Shown one piece after another: positions 31,914 to 40,244 of a stretch of 64,000 nt of DNA. This DNA comes from Actinophytocola sp035634895. Its GTDB lineage: Bacteria > Actinomycetota > Actinomycetes > Mycobacteriales > Pseudonocardiaceae. The stretch lies in assembly GCF_035634895.1 (NCBI RefSeq), contig NZ_DASQCC010000185.1:22860-86859 (forward strand), in the 5' to 3' direction. The notes under the pieces are model-generated. The model saw only the letters and a list, made by a program, of their open reading frames with translations, did no database searches and was not told where the DNA came from. Numbering within the stretch: position 1 is the first letter of the stretch; each line of letters begins with the position of its first letter. Both the position numbers and the translations under genes were made by a program.

Positions 31914-32027
31914 CCTGGCCAGCAAGATCCGCCCGGACACCTCGGCCGCGGGCCACGAACCCACGAGCCGGGCGCGGATTTCGGCGGACCCCGCGGCGAA
32001 CGGGACCGTCCACCGGGACAGGCCCGT

Positions 32028-33338
32028 TCAGTTCCCGGGGTTCTCCTGCCGTCGTGCGCGCAGGGCGGCCCACTGTTCGAGGCGGTCGCGGATGGGGGCC
32101 TCGCGGCCGTTGCGCGTCGGGCGGTAGAAGGTCTCGCGTGCCATGCCGTCGGGGAAGTAGTCGGCGCCGGAGAACCCGTCGGGGGAGTCGGGGTCGTACT
32201 GGTAGTCCTTGCCGTAGCCGATGTCCTGCATCAGCCGGGTGGGCGCGTTGAGGATGTGTGCCGGCGGCATCAGCGACCCGGTCTGCCGCGCGCTCCGCTG
32301 CGCGTCCTCGAAGCCGCGGTAGACCGAGATCGACTTGGGGGCGGTGGCCAGGTAGACCACGGCCTGCGCGATCGCGAGCTCGCCGTCGGGTGAGCCGAGC
32401 CGTTCGTAGACCTCCCACGCGGCGAGCGCCTGCCGCACGGCCTCCGGGTCGGCCATCCCGACGTCCTCGTTGGCGAACCGCACGAGCCGGCGCACGACGT
32501 AGCGGGGGTCCTCCCCGCCGGACAGCATCCTGGCGAGCCAGTACAGCGCCGCGTCGGGGTCGGAGCCGCGCATCGACTTGTGCAGTGCGGAGATCAGGTT
32601 GTAGTGGCTCTCCTGCGCCTTGTCGTACAGCGGCACGCGCCGCTGTACCTGCTCGGCGAGCGCGGCGACGTCGAGCTGCTCGGTGCCCTCGGGGAGCTGC
32701 TCGACCATGTTGAGCAGGTAGCGGCCGTCCCCGTCCGCCATCGCGGTCAGGGCCTCGCGGGCGTCGTCGGTCAGCGGCAACCGGCCGGTCAGCGCCTCGG
32801 CGCGGGCGACCAGCGTCTCCAACGCGGCGTCACCCAGCCGCTTGAGGACGAAGACCTGGCAGCGGGACAGCAGCGCGCCGTTCAGCTCGAAGCTCGGGTT
32901 CTCGGTCGTCGCCCCGATGAGCAGGACCGTGCCGTCCTCGACGTAGGGCAGGAAGCTGTCCTGCTGGGCGCGGTTGAAGCGGTGGATCTCGTCCACGAAC
33001 AGCAGCGTGCCCTGGCCGACCGTGCGCCGCCGCGTGGCGGCCTGGAACACCTTCCGCAGGTCGGCGACGCCGGAGAACGTCGCCGACAGGGGCTCGAAGG
33101 CGAGCTTGGTCCGCTCCGCCAGCAGCCGGGCGATCGTCGTCTTCCCGCACCCGGGCGGACCCCAGAGGATCATCGACACCAGCCGCTGCTGGGCGACCAT
33201 CCGTCCGATCGGGGCGTCGGGCGCCAGCAGGTGCTCCTGGCCGACCACGTCCTCCAGGGTCCGTGGCCGCAGCCGGTCCGCCAGCGGGTGCGGCGCGTCG
33301 TCGTCGAAAAGCGCTAGCGCCGGTGCGGAATCGTCCAT
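32028..33338 (-). CDS. rarA: Replication-associated recombination protein A (RarA/MgsA AAA+ ATPase)
   Basis: 436 aa, standard length. Walker A ILWGPPGCGKTTIARLLAER at about residue 57, Walker B LLFVDEIHRFNRAQQDSFLP, sensor ATTENPSF, arginine finger region LLSRCQVFVL. The C-terminal tetramerisation domain includes DPDAALYWLARMLSGGEDP and YRGFEDAQRSARQTGSLMPP. Acts at stalled replication forks with SSB and the clamp. ATG 33338, with the GGGGGAG ribosome site partly inside a strong hairpin. Confidence 0.96.
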   Translation of the reverse strand: MDDSAPALALFDDDAPHPLADRLRPRTLEDVVGQEHLLAPDAPIGRMVAQQRLVSMILWGPPGCGKTTIARLLAERTKLAFEPLSATFSGVADLRKVFQAATRRRTVGQGTLLFVDEIHRFNRAQQDSFLPYVEDGTVLLIGATTENPSFELNGALLSRCQVFVLKRLGDAALETLVARAEALTGRLPLTDDAREALTAMADGDGRYLLNMVEQLPEGTEQLDVAALAEQVQRRVPLYDKAQESHYNLISALHKSMRGSDPDAALYWLARMLSGGEDPRYVVRRLVRFANEDVGMADPEAVRQALAAWEVYERLGSPDGELAIAQAVVYLATAPKSISVYRGFEDAQRSARQTGSLMPPAHILNAPTRLMQDIGYGKDYQYDPDSPDGFSGADYFPDGMARETFYRPTRNGREAPIRDRLEQWAALRARRQENPGN

Positions 33339-33353
33339 CGGGTGGTCGTCTCT

Positions 33354-33382
33354 CCCCCGGGTGACCCGTGCCTACCCGGGGG
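33354..33382 (-). promoter_or_regulatory. Hairpin overlapping the rarA ribosome site
   Basis: CCCCCGGGT (33354-33362) and ACCCGGGGG (33374-33382) are perfect arms around an 11-base loop. On the leftward strand the 3' arm ends in CGGGGG, part of the ribosome site GGGGGAGAG ahead of rarA. It could limit translation. Confidence 0.5.
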
Positions 33383-33459
33383 CTCACCCAACTGTCGGTC
33401 GATTGTAGAGCTGCCCCGCCACTATGCCCCGCGAAGGCGGCCCCATGCCGATCGAGGCC

Positions 33460-33497
33460 GAGAGCGCTCTCTCGCCGGCCGGCGAGAGAGCGCTCTC
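33460..33497. promoter_or_regulatory. Perfect 38-bp palindrome carrying two GAGAGCGCTCTC elements
   Basis: The two outer 12-mers GAGAGCGCTCTC (33460-33471 and 33486-33497) flank a GC core centred on GCCGGC, and the whole 38 bases are self-complementary. It sits 6 bp after the glycosidase stop. It can act as a terminator, but each 12-mer is also identical to the operator at that gene's promoter. Confidence 0.8.
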
Positions 33498-33503
33498 CGT
33501 CGA

Positions 33504-35210
33504 TCAGCGCCGGTAGACGCCCAGCTCGTACAGGGAGTAGCCCCACCCGGTGCCGCGGGCGTGGCCGTAGAGCCGGACGTAGCGGCCGGTCGCGGTGACG
33601 TCGACGTCGTCGACGCCGCCGTCGCCCGTCGTGGTCGAGTACACCGTCCGCCAGGTGCGGTCGTCGTCCGACACCTGCAGGTCGTAGGCGCGGCCGTACG
33701 CCGCCTCCCACACCAGTTGCACGTGCTGGAACGTGGTCGTCGCGCCGAGGTCGACACGCACCCACTGCGGGTCGCTCCAGTCCGACGCCCACCGGGTGGT
33801 CAGCGAGCCGTCCACCGTGTTCGACGGCGGGAACGGCGCTCCGTCGCCCTGCTGCTGGTAGGACGACGCGGTCGCCGGCCTGCCCCGCGCCACGTTCTCG
33901 CCCTGCGGAGTCGGGGCCACCACGCGGAACGACCGGGACTCGATGCCGACGTTGCCGTGCCCGTCGCGGGCGAGGACGTACAGCTTCCACACGCCCAGCC
34001 GATCGGGCGCGCGGACGGTGAACGGTCCGGATCCGGTGTAGGACGCCGGCACCAGCGCGCCCGAGTTGTCGATGTACTTGCTGTTCTGCCGAAGCTCGTA
34101 GGTGATCGGGTCACCGTCGGGATCGGACACCCCGACGCTGACGGTGAACGTCCCGCCGGCCGGCACGTCGGTGACCCGGCTGAGGTCCATCCGGGAGATC
34201 ACCGGCGGCCGGTTGGCCGGCGGCGTGCCGCCGAACGCGGCGGCGACCGAGAAGTAGGACAGCCGCTTCTCGTTGCCCGGCACCAGGTTGAACCACACGC
34301 CGCCGAAGTCCTGTTCGGTGCCGTAGTGGAACAGCGTGCCGCCGAGCGCGACCCCGGTGTGCGACATCAGGCAGTTCCACGCGTTGCGGTAGCCGTCCCG
34401 CTTGGCCACGTCGGACGGCTCCGCCGCGACCCCGTTGACGTCGGCCGGCACCTCCCACTCGCCGGGCGGACCGCCCTCGGTGAGGATGTAGGGCTTGGTG
34501 TAGCCGCCGGCCTGCCAGTCGTTCCGCACCTGGCACACGGCGTTGTACGAGTTCACCGCGTACAGGTCCAGGTCGGGCGCGTAGGCCTTGAAGTACGGCC
34601 AGGCGCCGGTCCACGCGTCGGTGGACGTGACCGGGTGGTTCGGGTCGGCGGCGTGGATCGCGCGAGCGACGTCGTTCACGAACCGGACGTAGGCGACGCG
34701 CTGGTTCTCCAGCTCCGTCCCGGAGAAGCAGTTCTGCATGCCGAGCACGGACTCGTTGCCCACGTTCCACATGAGCACACCGGAGTGTCCTTTGTAGACG
34801 TTCACCCAGCGGGTGAACTCCGTGAGCATGGTGGACCTGTAGTTCGAGTCGGTCACGTAGTTGACGCAGCCGCCGCTGCCGGGGCCGCCGCCGGGCTGGA
34901 GCCAGAAGCCGTTGATCACCTTGATCCCGTTGGCGGCCGCCGCGTCCAGCAGCGGTTGTGTGGTGCCGTCGGTGCCCCAGGTGCGGACCGTGTTGACGCC
35001 GATGGCCCGCAGGTCGGGCAGTCGGGCGGCCGCCTCCGACACCGGTGGGCCCCACGTGAGGCCCTTGACCGTGTACGGGGCGCCGTCCACGGTGAGCCGC
35101 CAGTTGCCTTGTGAGCCGGTCACCCGCACCACGGACGGGGCGGCGACGGCGGGCTGGGCCGTCAGGAAACCGGCCAGCAGTGCGAGCACCAGTACGAGAG
35201 CACGCTTCAT
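33504..35210 (-). CDS. Secreted glycoside hydrolase (TIM barrel) with C-terminal F5/8 discoidin domain
   Basis: 568 aa. Signal peptide KRALVLVLALLAGFLTAQPA. The TIM-barrel resembles GH2/GH5 clan A: YTVKGLTWGPP, RAIGVNTVRTWG, acid/base Glu in LMWNVGNESVLG, nucleophile Glu in YILTEGGPPGEWE. A PKD/FN3-like linker domain follows (RPPVISRMDLS; SVGVSDPDGDPITYEL), then a discoidin/CBM32 domain about 430-568 (ARGRPATASSYQQQ; WVRVDLGATTTFQHVQLVWE). It probably degrades an external beta-glycan. ATG 35210. The GAGAGCGCTCTC palindrome occurs upstream and twice in the downstream palindrome, suggesting LacI-type repression. Confidence 0.85.
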   Translation of the reverse strand: MKRALVLVLALLAGFLTAQPAVAAPSVVRVTGSQGNWRLTVDGAPYTVKGLTWGPPVSEAAARLPDLRAIGVNTVRTWGTDGTTQPLLDAAAANGIKVINGFWLQPGGGPGSGGCVNYVTDSNYRSTMLTEFTRWVNVYKGHSGVLMWNVGNESVLGMQNCFSGTELENQRVAYVRFVNDVARAIHAADPNHPVTSTDAWTGAWPYFKAYAPDLDLYAVNSYNAVCQVRNDWQAGGYTKPYILTEGGPPGEWEVPADVNGVAAEPSDVAKRDGYRNAWNCLMSHTGVALGGTLFHYGTEQDFGGVWFNLVPGNEKRLSYFSVAAAFGGTPPANRPPVISRMDLSRVTDVPAGGTFTVSVGVSDPDGDPITYELRQNSKYIDNSGALVPASYTGSGPFTVRAPDRLGVWKLYVLARDGHGNVGIESRSFRVVAPTPQGENVARGRPATASSYQQQGDGAPFPPSNTVDGSLTTRWASDWSDPQWVRVDLGATTTFQHVQLVWEAAYGRAYDLQVSDDDRTWRTVYSTTTGDGGVDDVDVTATGRYVRLYGHARGTGWGYSLYELGVYRR

Positions 35211-35243
35211 CGCGTCTCCTCAGCAGGGGTTGGGGAGTGGTTC

Positions 35244-35257
35244 GGAGAGCGCTCTCC
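35244..35257. promoter_or_regulatory. LacI/CebR-like operator GGAGAGCGCTCTCC
   Basis: Perfect 14-bp palindrome 34 bp upstream of the glycosidase start. The core AGCGCT is shared with the CebR box TGGGAGCGCTCCCA of streptomycetes. No LacI gene is adjacent. Confidence 0.72.
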
Positions 35258-35386
35258 AACGCGTGTCCGAGTGTGCTGTCCGGATCGCGAGCGTGTCAAG
35301 GCCGCGGCGCCGGGGCGCGGTCCGGCGGCGGCGAAAACGGCGTGCGACACTCCGCATGCCACCGCCACCGCCACCGAGGGGAACCG

Positions 35387-35749
35387 ATGCACGTCGAGGA
35401 CACCACCGAGCCCGCCAGCGGCACGGACGAGCTGACCGTCGCGATCGACGGCCAGGAGTACACGGTCGAGGAGAACGTCGACTTCGACGGCGACGGCGAC
35501 AACGACACCGCCGTCCTGCAGGCCAGTGACGGTGCCCTGATCGCCATCGCCGACACCGACCACGACGGCATCGCAGACGTGGCGGTCGAGTACGACGAGG
35601 ACGGCAACCCGGTGGCCGGCGCCGAGTACGACCCCGAGACCGGCGAGTGGCACCCGGAGAACGTCGCGGCGCTGCCCACCCCCAGCGGCGCGGGCGCCGA
35701 CGAGGTCCGGACCGACGGTGACGCCACGGCGGCCGAGCAGACGCCGTGA
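35387..35749 (+). CDS. Small acidic protein with EF-hand-like calcium loops
   Basis: 120 aa, strongly acidic, no signal peptide. Two Asp-rich loops, DFDGDGDNDTAV and DTDHDGIADVAV, fit EF-hand or thrombospondin type 3-like calcium sites, followed by YDEDGNPVAGAEYDPETGEW. ATG 35387 has GAGGGG upstream. The function is unknown; similar short acidic proteins are common in Pseudonocardiaceae-type genomes (recollection). Alone between the glycosidase and the DUF6292-like gene. Confidence 0.75.
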   Translation: MHVEDTTEPASGTDELTVAIDGQEYTVEENVDFDGDGDNDTAVLQASDGALIAIADTDHDGIADVAVEYDEDGNPVAGAEYDPETGEWHPENVAALPTPSGAGADEVRTDGDATAAEQTP

Positions 35750-35880
35750 ACCCCGGGTCGGCGCCTCGCTGACGGGCGGGGTGTCTCGCGGCGCCCGGAG
35801 CCGGACGGTCCTACGGCGGCCGGGGAGCCACTGTGGACTCGTCGCGCGGTGCCCGGAGTCGAGAAAAGCGCGGGTTCGCG

Positions 35881-35905
35881 GTTACGTGAATCCCCTTCGG
35901 GGTAT
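35881..35905 (+). promoter_or_regulatory. Sigma-B/F-like promoter (GTTA-N15-GGGTAT)
   Basis: GTTA at 35881-35884 and GGGTAT at 35900-35905 with a 15-base spacer, close to the actinobacterial general-stress consensus GTTT-N14/16-GGGTAT. It lies 65 bp upstream of the DUF6292-like gene. The remainder of 35750-35969 shows nothing else. Confidence 0.5.
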
Positions 35906-35969
35906 GTAGGAGCTTGCGTCAAGCAGTCGGCGCGCGTCCGTCTCCATCGTAGAGAGGACCTGCGACGAC

Positions 35970-36431
35970 ATGATGGAACTCGACTTCGACGACAGCCTGG
36001 CGCGCGGACTGCACCGATACGTCCGCACGGTCAGCCAGGCGCTGGGACTGCACGGGGACTGCTCGTGTGTCCAGGCCGAGGAACCGATCTCCGCCTACAT
36101 CCCGCTGGACGGCCGGTTCAGCCGCTTCCCCGACCGTGACGTGGCGCTGCTGTGGGAGGAGTCGCGGGGCTGGTCGGCCGCGGTCGAGTCCGGCGGTGGC
36201 GACGACCTGCACGTGGTGGCCTGTCTCGGCCAGGAACTGCTGCCGCCGCCGGAGACCGTGGCGAGCTGGACGCGGCGGCTCTTCCGGTCACACCAGCCCG
36301 TCGGCCTCGTCGTGGACCGGGGCGACGAGCCCGGCCACCGCGACGCCGCCACGATGCGCGAGCGCCTGGCCACCTACGAGTTCCCCGTGCGGCCACTGGT
36401 GACCGCCCCGGGGGTCACCGGGGGGAGTTGA
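35970..36431 (+). CDS. DUF6292-family-like protein
   Basis: 153 aa, cytoplasmic. The stretch SQALGLHGDCSCVQAEEPIS, the strand YIPLDGRFSRFPDRDVALLW and EESRGWSAAVESGGGDDLHV match the DUF6292 pattern that I associate with Pseudonocardiaceae. Function unknown. ATG 35970 with AGAGAGGA upstream. The TGA stop lies inside the 3' arm of a strong terminator hairpin. Confidence 0.75.
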   Translation: MMELDFDDSLARGLHRYVRTVSQALGLHGDCSCVQAEEPISAYIPLDGRFSRFPDRDVALLWEESRGWSAAVESGGGDDLHVVACLGQELLPPPETVASWTRRLFRSHQPVGLVVDRGDEPGHRDAATMRERLATYEFPVRPLVTAPGVTGGS

Positions 36432-36444
36432 CCCCCGGGGCGGT
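36402..36444. terminator. Strong bidirectional terminator overlapping the DUF6292-like stop
   Basis: Perfect 16-base arms ACCGCCCCGGGGGTCA (36402-36417) and TGACCCCCGGGGCGGT (36429-36444), 11-base loop. The stop codon at 36429 is in the second arm. The convergent endopeptidase gene ends at 36458. Confidence 0.82.
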
Positions 36445-36457
36445 CTGCGCCAGCTGG

Positions 36458-37408
36458 TCAGCAGGTGTACAGGCTGTTGGGGTGCACTTTCTCGCAGTAG
36501 CGGACGTGCAGGTGGTTGTCGTGGTTGTCCCAGTGGGTGGTGAGCCCCTCGGCGATCAGCGTCGGGTCGTTGAAGAAGATCAGGCGCACGTGGCCGGGGG
36601 CGGCGTTGCGCACCGCCTTGATCAGCTCACGGGTCGCGGCGCGGTCGTAGGTCGACGACTCCCAGGTGATGCGGCCTGCGGTGCACTGGGCGCGGTCGGT
36701 GCGGATCGGCCAGATGTCGATGTCCATCCCGACGTCGTGGCTGGCGTGGCCGGGGATGTCACCGCCGTGCTCGAACCCGGCGTCGCCGAGGGGCACCGGG
36801 CCGAAGCCGGTGAAGCTGCTCGCCGCCTGTTCGAGCTGCCCGATCGCGGCGGCCGTGGCCCAGTTCGCCGCGGTGCCGTTCCCGTCGGGGTTCTGGTCGC
36901 ACAGGTTCTTGCCGAGGTCGGGGTAGTCGAAGTGCCACACCAGGTTCTTCCACGTCGTCGGGCCCACGATCCCGTCCGCGCCGATGCCCGCGTGGCTCTG
37001 GAAGTCCTGCACCGCCGTGGTCGTCGCGGGGCCGAACTGACCGTCGACCGTCAGGGACAGCCTCCGCTTGGCGTTCAGCTCCACCTGTAGTGCCCGCACC
37101 GCCGCGCCGGAGTCGCCCGCCCGTAGGGTCGGCGCCAGCGCACCCCAGGTCTGGGGGCCCACGATCCCGTCGACGCCGATCCCGGCCGCGGTCTGGAACG
37201 CCCGCACGGCCGTCGCGGTCGCGCTGTCGAACACGCCGGTCGTCGGCGCCGAGTGGCCACTCTGGACCAGCAGGTTCTGGATCGCCAGCACGTCCGCGCC
37301 CCGGTTCCCGCTGCTCTGCGTGGGGAAGAACGCGTTGGTGTAGGCGTGCGCGGGTGCCACGGTGACGACGGCGAGGAAGACGGCGAGAACCGTCACGAGT
37401 CGGCGCAT
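36458..37408 (-). CDS. Secreted murein endopeptidase (M74/MepA-like) with two peptidoglycan-binding domains
   Basis: 316 aa. Signal peptide RRLVTVLAVFLAVVTVAPAH, then two PG_binding_1 domains at about 35-90 (GVFDSATATAVRAFQTAAGI, GVDGIVGPQTWG) and 97-150 (GQFGPATTTAVQDFQSHAGI). The catalytic part shows the MepA-like metal motifs EHGGDIPGHASHDVGMDIDI and DNHDNHLHVRYC, whose His/Asp residues should hold zinc. It probably cleaves peptide cross-links in the cell wall. ATG 37408. Divergent from the DUF1906 gene, with two palindromes between. Confidence 0.88.
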   Translation of the reverse strand: MRRLVTVLAVFLAVVTVAPAHAYTNAFFPTQSSGNRGADVLAIQNLLVQSGHSAPTTGVFDSATATAVRAFQTAAGIGVDGIVGPQTWGALAPTLRAGDSGAAVRALQVELNAKRRLSLTVDGQFGPATTTAVQDFQSHAGIGADGIVGPTTWKNLVWHFDYPDLGKNLCDQNPDGNGTAANWATAAAIGQLEQAASSFTGFGPVPLGDAGFEHGGDIPGHASHDVGMDIDIWPIRTDRAQCTAGRITWESSTYDRAATRELIKAVRNAAPGHVRLIFFNDPTLIAEGLTTHWDNHDNHLHVRYCEKVHPNSLYTC

Positions 37409-37441
37409 GGGATCTCGTTCTAGCAGCGGCATTTCGGCACC

Positions 37442-37473
37442 GGAAGCGTTTCCATCACCGCCGAAACGCTTTC
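37442..37473. promoter_or_regulatory. Paired palindromes GGAAGCGTTTCC and GAAACGCTTTC
   Basis: Two related LacI-like palindromes, 37442-37453 and 37463-37473, in the 116-bp gap between two divergent peptidoglycan-binding genes. The arms are inverted relative to each other. Probably a shared operator. Confidence 0.6.
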
Positions 37474-37524
37474 CCGGCCGGCGAGCGGCTTCATAGCCTT
37501 CGTCGACTCGCAAGGGAGAGCCCG

Positions 37525-39213
37525 ATGAGACGTGCAACCGCCATCGTCGCGGTGGCCCTGCTGTTCGGCGGCGCGCCGACCGCCGCGGCGGCCCCCGCGT
37601 CCCGCACCGTCACCTTCCACGGCTACCAGGTCGACGTCCCCGCGCGGTGGCGCGTGGTCGACCTGACCGAGAACCCACGCGCCTGCGTCCGGTTCGACGT
37701 CGAGACCGTCTACCTGGGACACCCGGGCGACGGCGACTGCCCGACCAGGCTGGTCGGCCGCACCGCCGGGTTGGTCGTCGAGCCGCTGGACGACCTCGCG
37801 CCCGAGCAGGTCCCCGCCGGCGTGGCCACCGCCGAGCCGGGCTCCGCGCGGCCACCGAAAGAAGCCGCCTCGCACGACGGCGCGCTGCGGATCGCCGTCG
37901 AGGACGCCGGTGTGCTGGTCACCGCCGCGCACAACGAGACCACCGAACCGTTGGTGCGCAAGGTGTTGGACGGCGCACGCCTGGCACCCGGCGGACAGCC
38001 CGCCACCCTGCCCGCCGCCCCGCCGGTCGCCGAGGCGGCGATCGTCACGCCGGGCACGTTCGAGGGCAAGGGCTTCGACGCGTGCACGGCACCCTCACAG
38101 TCCACGATGAACGCCTGGGCCGCCTCGCCCTACCGCGCGATCGGCATCTACATCAGCGGCGACCTGCGTGCCTGCTCCCAGCCCAACCTGACCACGTCGT
38201 GGGTGAACACCCAGTCCGCCAACGGCTGGCGCTTCATCCTCACCGACGTCGGCCGGCAGGCGCCGTGCACCGACTACCGGCTGAGGATGTCCACCGACCC
38301 GGCGACCGCCCGCCAGCAGGGCAGCACCGCCGCGGACGCCGCCGTCGCCGCGGCCACCGCGCTCGGGTTCGGCAGCGGCAGCGCCGTGTACAGCGACATC
38401 GAGAACTACTCCTCGACCGCGTCCTGCAAGGCGAGCGTGCTGTCCTACGTCAGTGGCTGGACCGACCGGCTGCACGCCAAGGGCTGGCTGTCCGGTGTGT
38501 ACTCCAGCGCGTCCTCGGGCATCAAGGACCTGTCGAGCGCCTACTCGAGCACCACCTACACCCGCCCCGACCACATCTTCTTCGCGTGGTGGAACAACGT
38601 GGCGGACACCGACACCGGCTCGTACGTCCCCGAGAGCCAGTGGTCCGGCCACCAGCGCATCCATCAGTACTCCGGCGAGGTCGACGAGACCTGGGGCGGC
38701 GTGCGCATCAACATCGACCGCGACTACCTCGACACCCGGACCGGGAACCCGGTGCCGTGCGACTCGGTGAGCCTGGACTTCACCGCCTACCCGACGGTGC
38801 AGAGCGGCTCGACCGGCAACGCGGTCAAGGCGGCCCAGTGCCTGCTCGCCAACGCGGGGCAGCTGCCCGCGGCCACCAACCCGAGCGGCACCTTCGACGC
38901 GGCCACCGTCACGGCGGCCAAGGCGTTCCAGTCCTCCCGGGGCCTCACCTCGGACGGGATCGTCGGCGCGCACACGTGGACCGCGCTGCTGTCGGTGGGG
39001 GACAAGCCGAACCTGGCGCAGGGCAGCTCCGGCAGCGCCGTGCGCCGGCTCCAGCGCGCCCTGACCGCGGCCCTCGGCTCCACGGTGGGCATCGACGGCT
39101 CCTTCGGTCCCAACACCGAGACCGCGGTACGCAACTACCAGAGCTCGCGGGGCCTCGGGGTGGACGGCGAGGTCGGTCCGGCCACCTGGGGCGCGTTGCA
39201 GTCCGGGAAGTAG
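37525..39213 (+). CDS. Secreted DUF1906 (glycoside-hydrolase-like) protein with two peptidoglycan-binding domains
   Basis: 562 aa. Signal peptide MRRATAIVAVALLFGGAPTA. The N-terminal 130 residues are unrecognised. The DUF1906 TIM-like domain spans about 175-410 (FEGKGFDACTAPSQSTMNAW; YRAIGIYISGDLRACSQPNL; VYSDIENYSSTASC; INIDRDYLD), as in Rv2525c-like proteins. Two PG_binding_1 domains follow at about 425-490 and 495-562 (GTFDAATVTAAKAFQSSRGL; GSFGPNTETAVRNYQSSRGL). It probably binds or cleaves cell-wall polymers. ATG 37525 after AAGGGAGAG. GTCCGGGAAGTAG at the stop is tandemly repeated 18 bp later. Confidence 0.88.
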   Translation: MRRATAIVAVALLFGGAPTAAAAPASRTVTFHGYQVDVPARWRVVDLTENPRACVRFDVETVYLGHPGDGDCPTRLVGRTAGLVVEPLDDLAPEQVPAGVATAEPGSARPPKEAASHDGALRIAVEDAGVLVTAAHNETTEPLVRKVLDGARLAPGGQPATLPAAPPVAEAAIVTPGTFEGKGFDACTAPSQSTMNAWAASPYRAIGIYISGDLRACSQPNLTTSWVNTQSANGWRFILTDVGRQAPCTDYRLRMSTDPATARQQGSTAADAAVAAATALGFGSGSAVYSDIENYSSTASCKASVLSYVSGWTDRLHAKGWLSGVYSSASSGIKDLSSAYSSTTYTRPDHIFFAWWNNVADTDTGSYVPESQWSGHQRIHQYSGEVDETWGGVRINIDRDYLDTRTGNPVPCDSVSLDFTAYPTVQSGSTGNAVKAAQCLLANAGQLPAATNPSGTFDAATVTAAKAFQSSRGLTSDGIVGAHTWTALLSVGDKPNLAQGSSGSAVRRLQRALTAALGSTVGIDGSFGPNTETAVRNYQSSRGLGVDGEVGPATWGALQSGK

Positions 39214-39237
39214 TCGCGGTCCGGGAAGTAGGGGTCG

Positions 39238-40203
39238 TCAGGGCAGCGACTCGTTGAGCAGGGCGCGGCCCAGCGGGGTGATCGAGTGCAGGACGGACTG
39301 GCCGTTCTGCCGGGTGTCGACGAGGCCCGCGCCGCGCAGGGTGGCGGCCTGCTGGCTGGCGGTCGGCAGGCTGGTGCCGGTGCGGGACGCGACGTCGCTG
39401 GTGGTGCCTGGGCATTCGCCGAGCACCTCCAGCACCCGCGCCCGGGTCCGGCCCAGCAGGGCGGCCAGCGGCTTGCGGTCGCCGTTCGGCTCGGACCAGC
39501 CGACGACATGCTCGATCGGGTACACCAGCGTCGGCTCGAACTCGGTGTCCCGGAACGTCGTGGGCAGGCCCCGGGAGAAGAACGACGGCACGAGCTGCAG
39601 GCCCCGCCCGCCCAGGTGCAGGTCGTGCTCGGTCGGATAACCCACCTCCAGCACGGGGTAGCGCCACCGGGCCGTGGGGTGCAGCCGTCCGAGCACGGCG
39701 TCCCAGCCGCCCTCGGCCAGGGCCGTGATCATCCGGGCGCGCTCCTGGTCGACGCGGGCCCGCACCCGTGACCAGTACGGGGCCACGCACGCCGCGAAGT
39801 ACTGCTCGGCCGCCTCGACCAGTGTGCGCAGGGCCTCGGGCCGTCCGTCCGCCAGCGCGGTCGTCCACGGCGGGAGCGGTTGGTTGCCCGCGAGGATGCC
39901 CAGGTCGGTGCGCAGTCGTTGCCGCGTGGTGCGCCGCAGCGTCTCCAGCCCCTCGTCGAGGGACGGGACGGCGGCGGTCGGGGTGAGGAAGTCGACGAAG
40001 TAGCCGGTCAGCGGGGCCAGGTCGGTCAGCAGGCGGGTGGTCGCCGGGGCACGGGCGGCCACCGACCGGCGCCACCCGTCGAAGAGCAGGTCACGCCCGC
40101 GCAGCCGGTTGGTGCTGAGTATCAGCTCCCACATCGGCTGCGCCCCGGAGCTGAACCTGGTCCTGGCCAGGTCCTCAGGTGTGAAGTGGATGCGCAGCAC
40201 CAC
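39238..40203 (-). CDS. DUF5937-like / ArsR-type winged-helix regulator
   Basis: About 321 aa. The N-terminal domain starts LRIHFTPEDLARTRFSSGAQ, the pattern of DUF5937 regulators. The C-terminal ArsR-like winged helix covers about residues 235-320 (LGRTRARVLEVLGECPGTTS; SQQAATLRGAGLVDTRQNGQ; SVLHSITPLGRALL). Start taken at the first of two adjacent GTG codons (40203); no clear ribosome site. Divergent from the aldehyde dehydrogenase, with an AT-rich inverted repeat between, so it may control that gene. Confidence 0.82.
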   Translation of the reverse strand: MVLRIHFTPEDLARTRFSSGAQPMWELILSTNRLRGRDLLFDGWRRSVAARAPATTRLLTDLAPLTGYFVDFLTPTAAVPSLDEGLETLRRTTRQRLRTDLGILAGNQPLPPWTTALADGRPEALRTLVEAAEQYFAACVAPYWSRVRARVDQERARMITALAEGGWDAVLGRLHPTARWRYPVLEVGYPTEHDLHLGGRGLQLVPSFFSRGLPTTFRDTEFEPTLVYPIEHVVGWSEPNGDRKPLAALLGRTRARVLEVLGECPGTTSDVASRTGTSLPTASQQAATLRGAGLVDTRQNGQSVLHSITPLGRALLNESLP

Positions 40204-40244
40204 GGTGCGTGATGGTAAGGGAAGGACGCGCCACGCCAACACCG

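Noticed and set aside
33460..33497. 38-bp palindrome as a simple terminator only
   Set aside because: It may terminate transcription, but the two 12-mers identical to the promoter operator make that reading incomplete; kept as a finding.
39201..39231. GTCCGGGAAGTAG tandem copy at the DUF1906 stop as an attachment site
   Set aside because: Only two copies 18 bp apart, no tRNA or integrase nearby; more likely a small replication slip.
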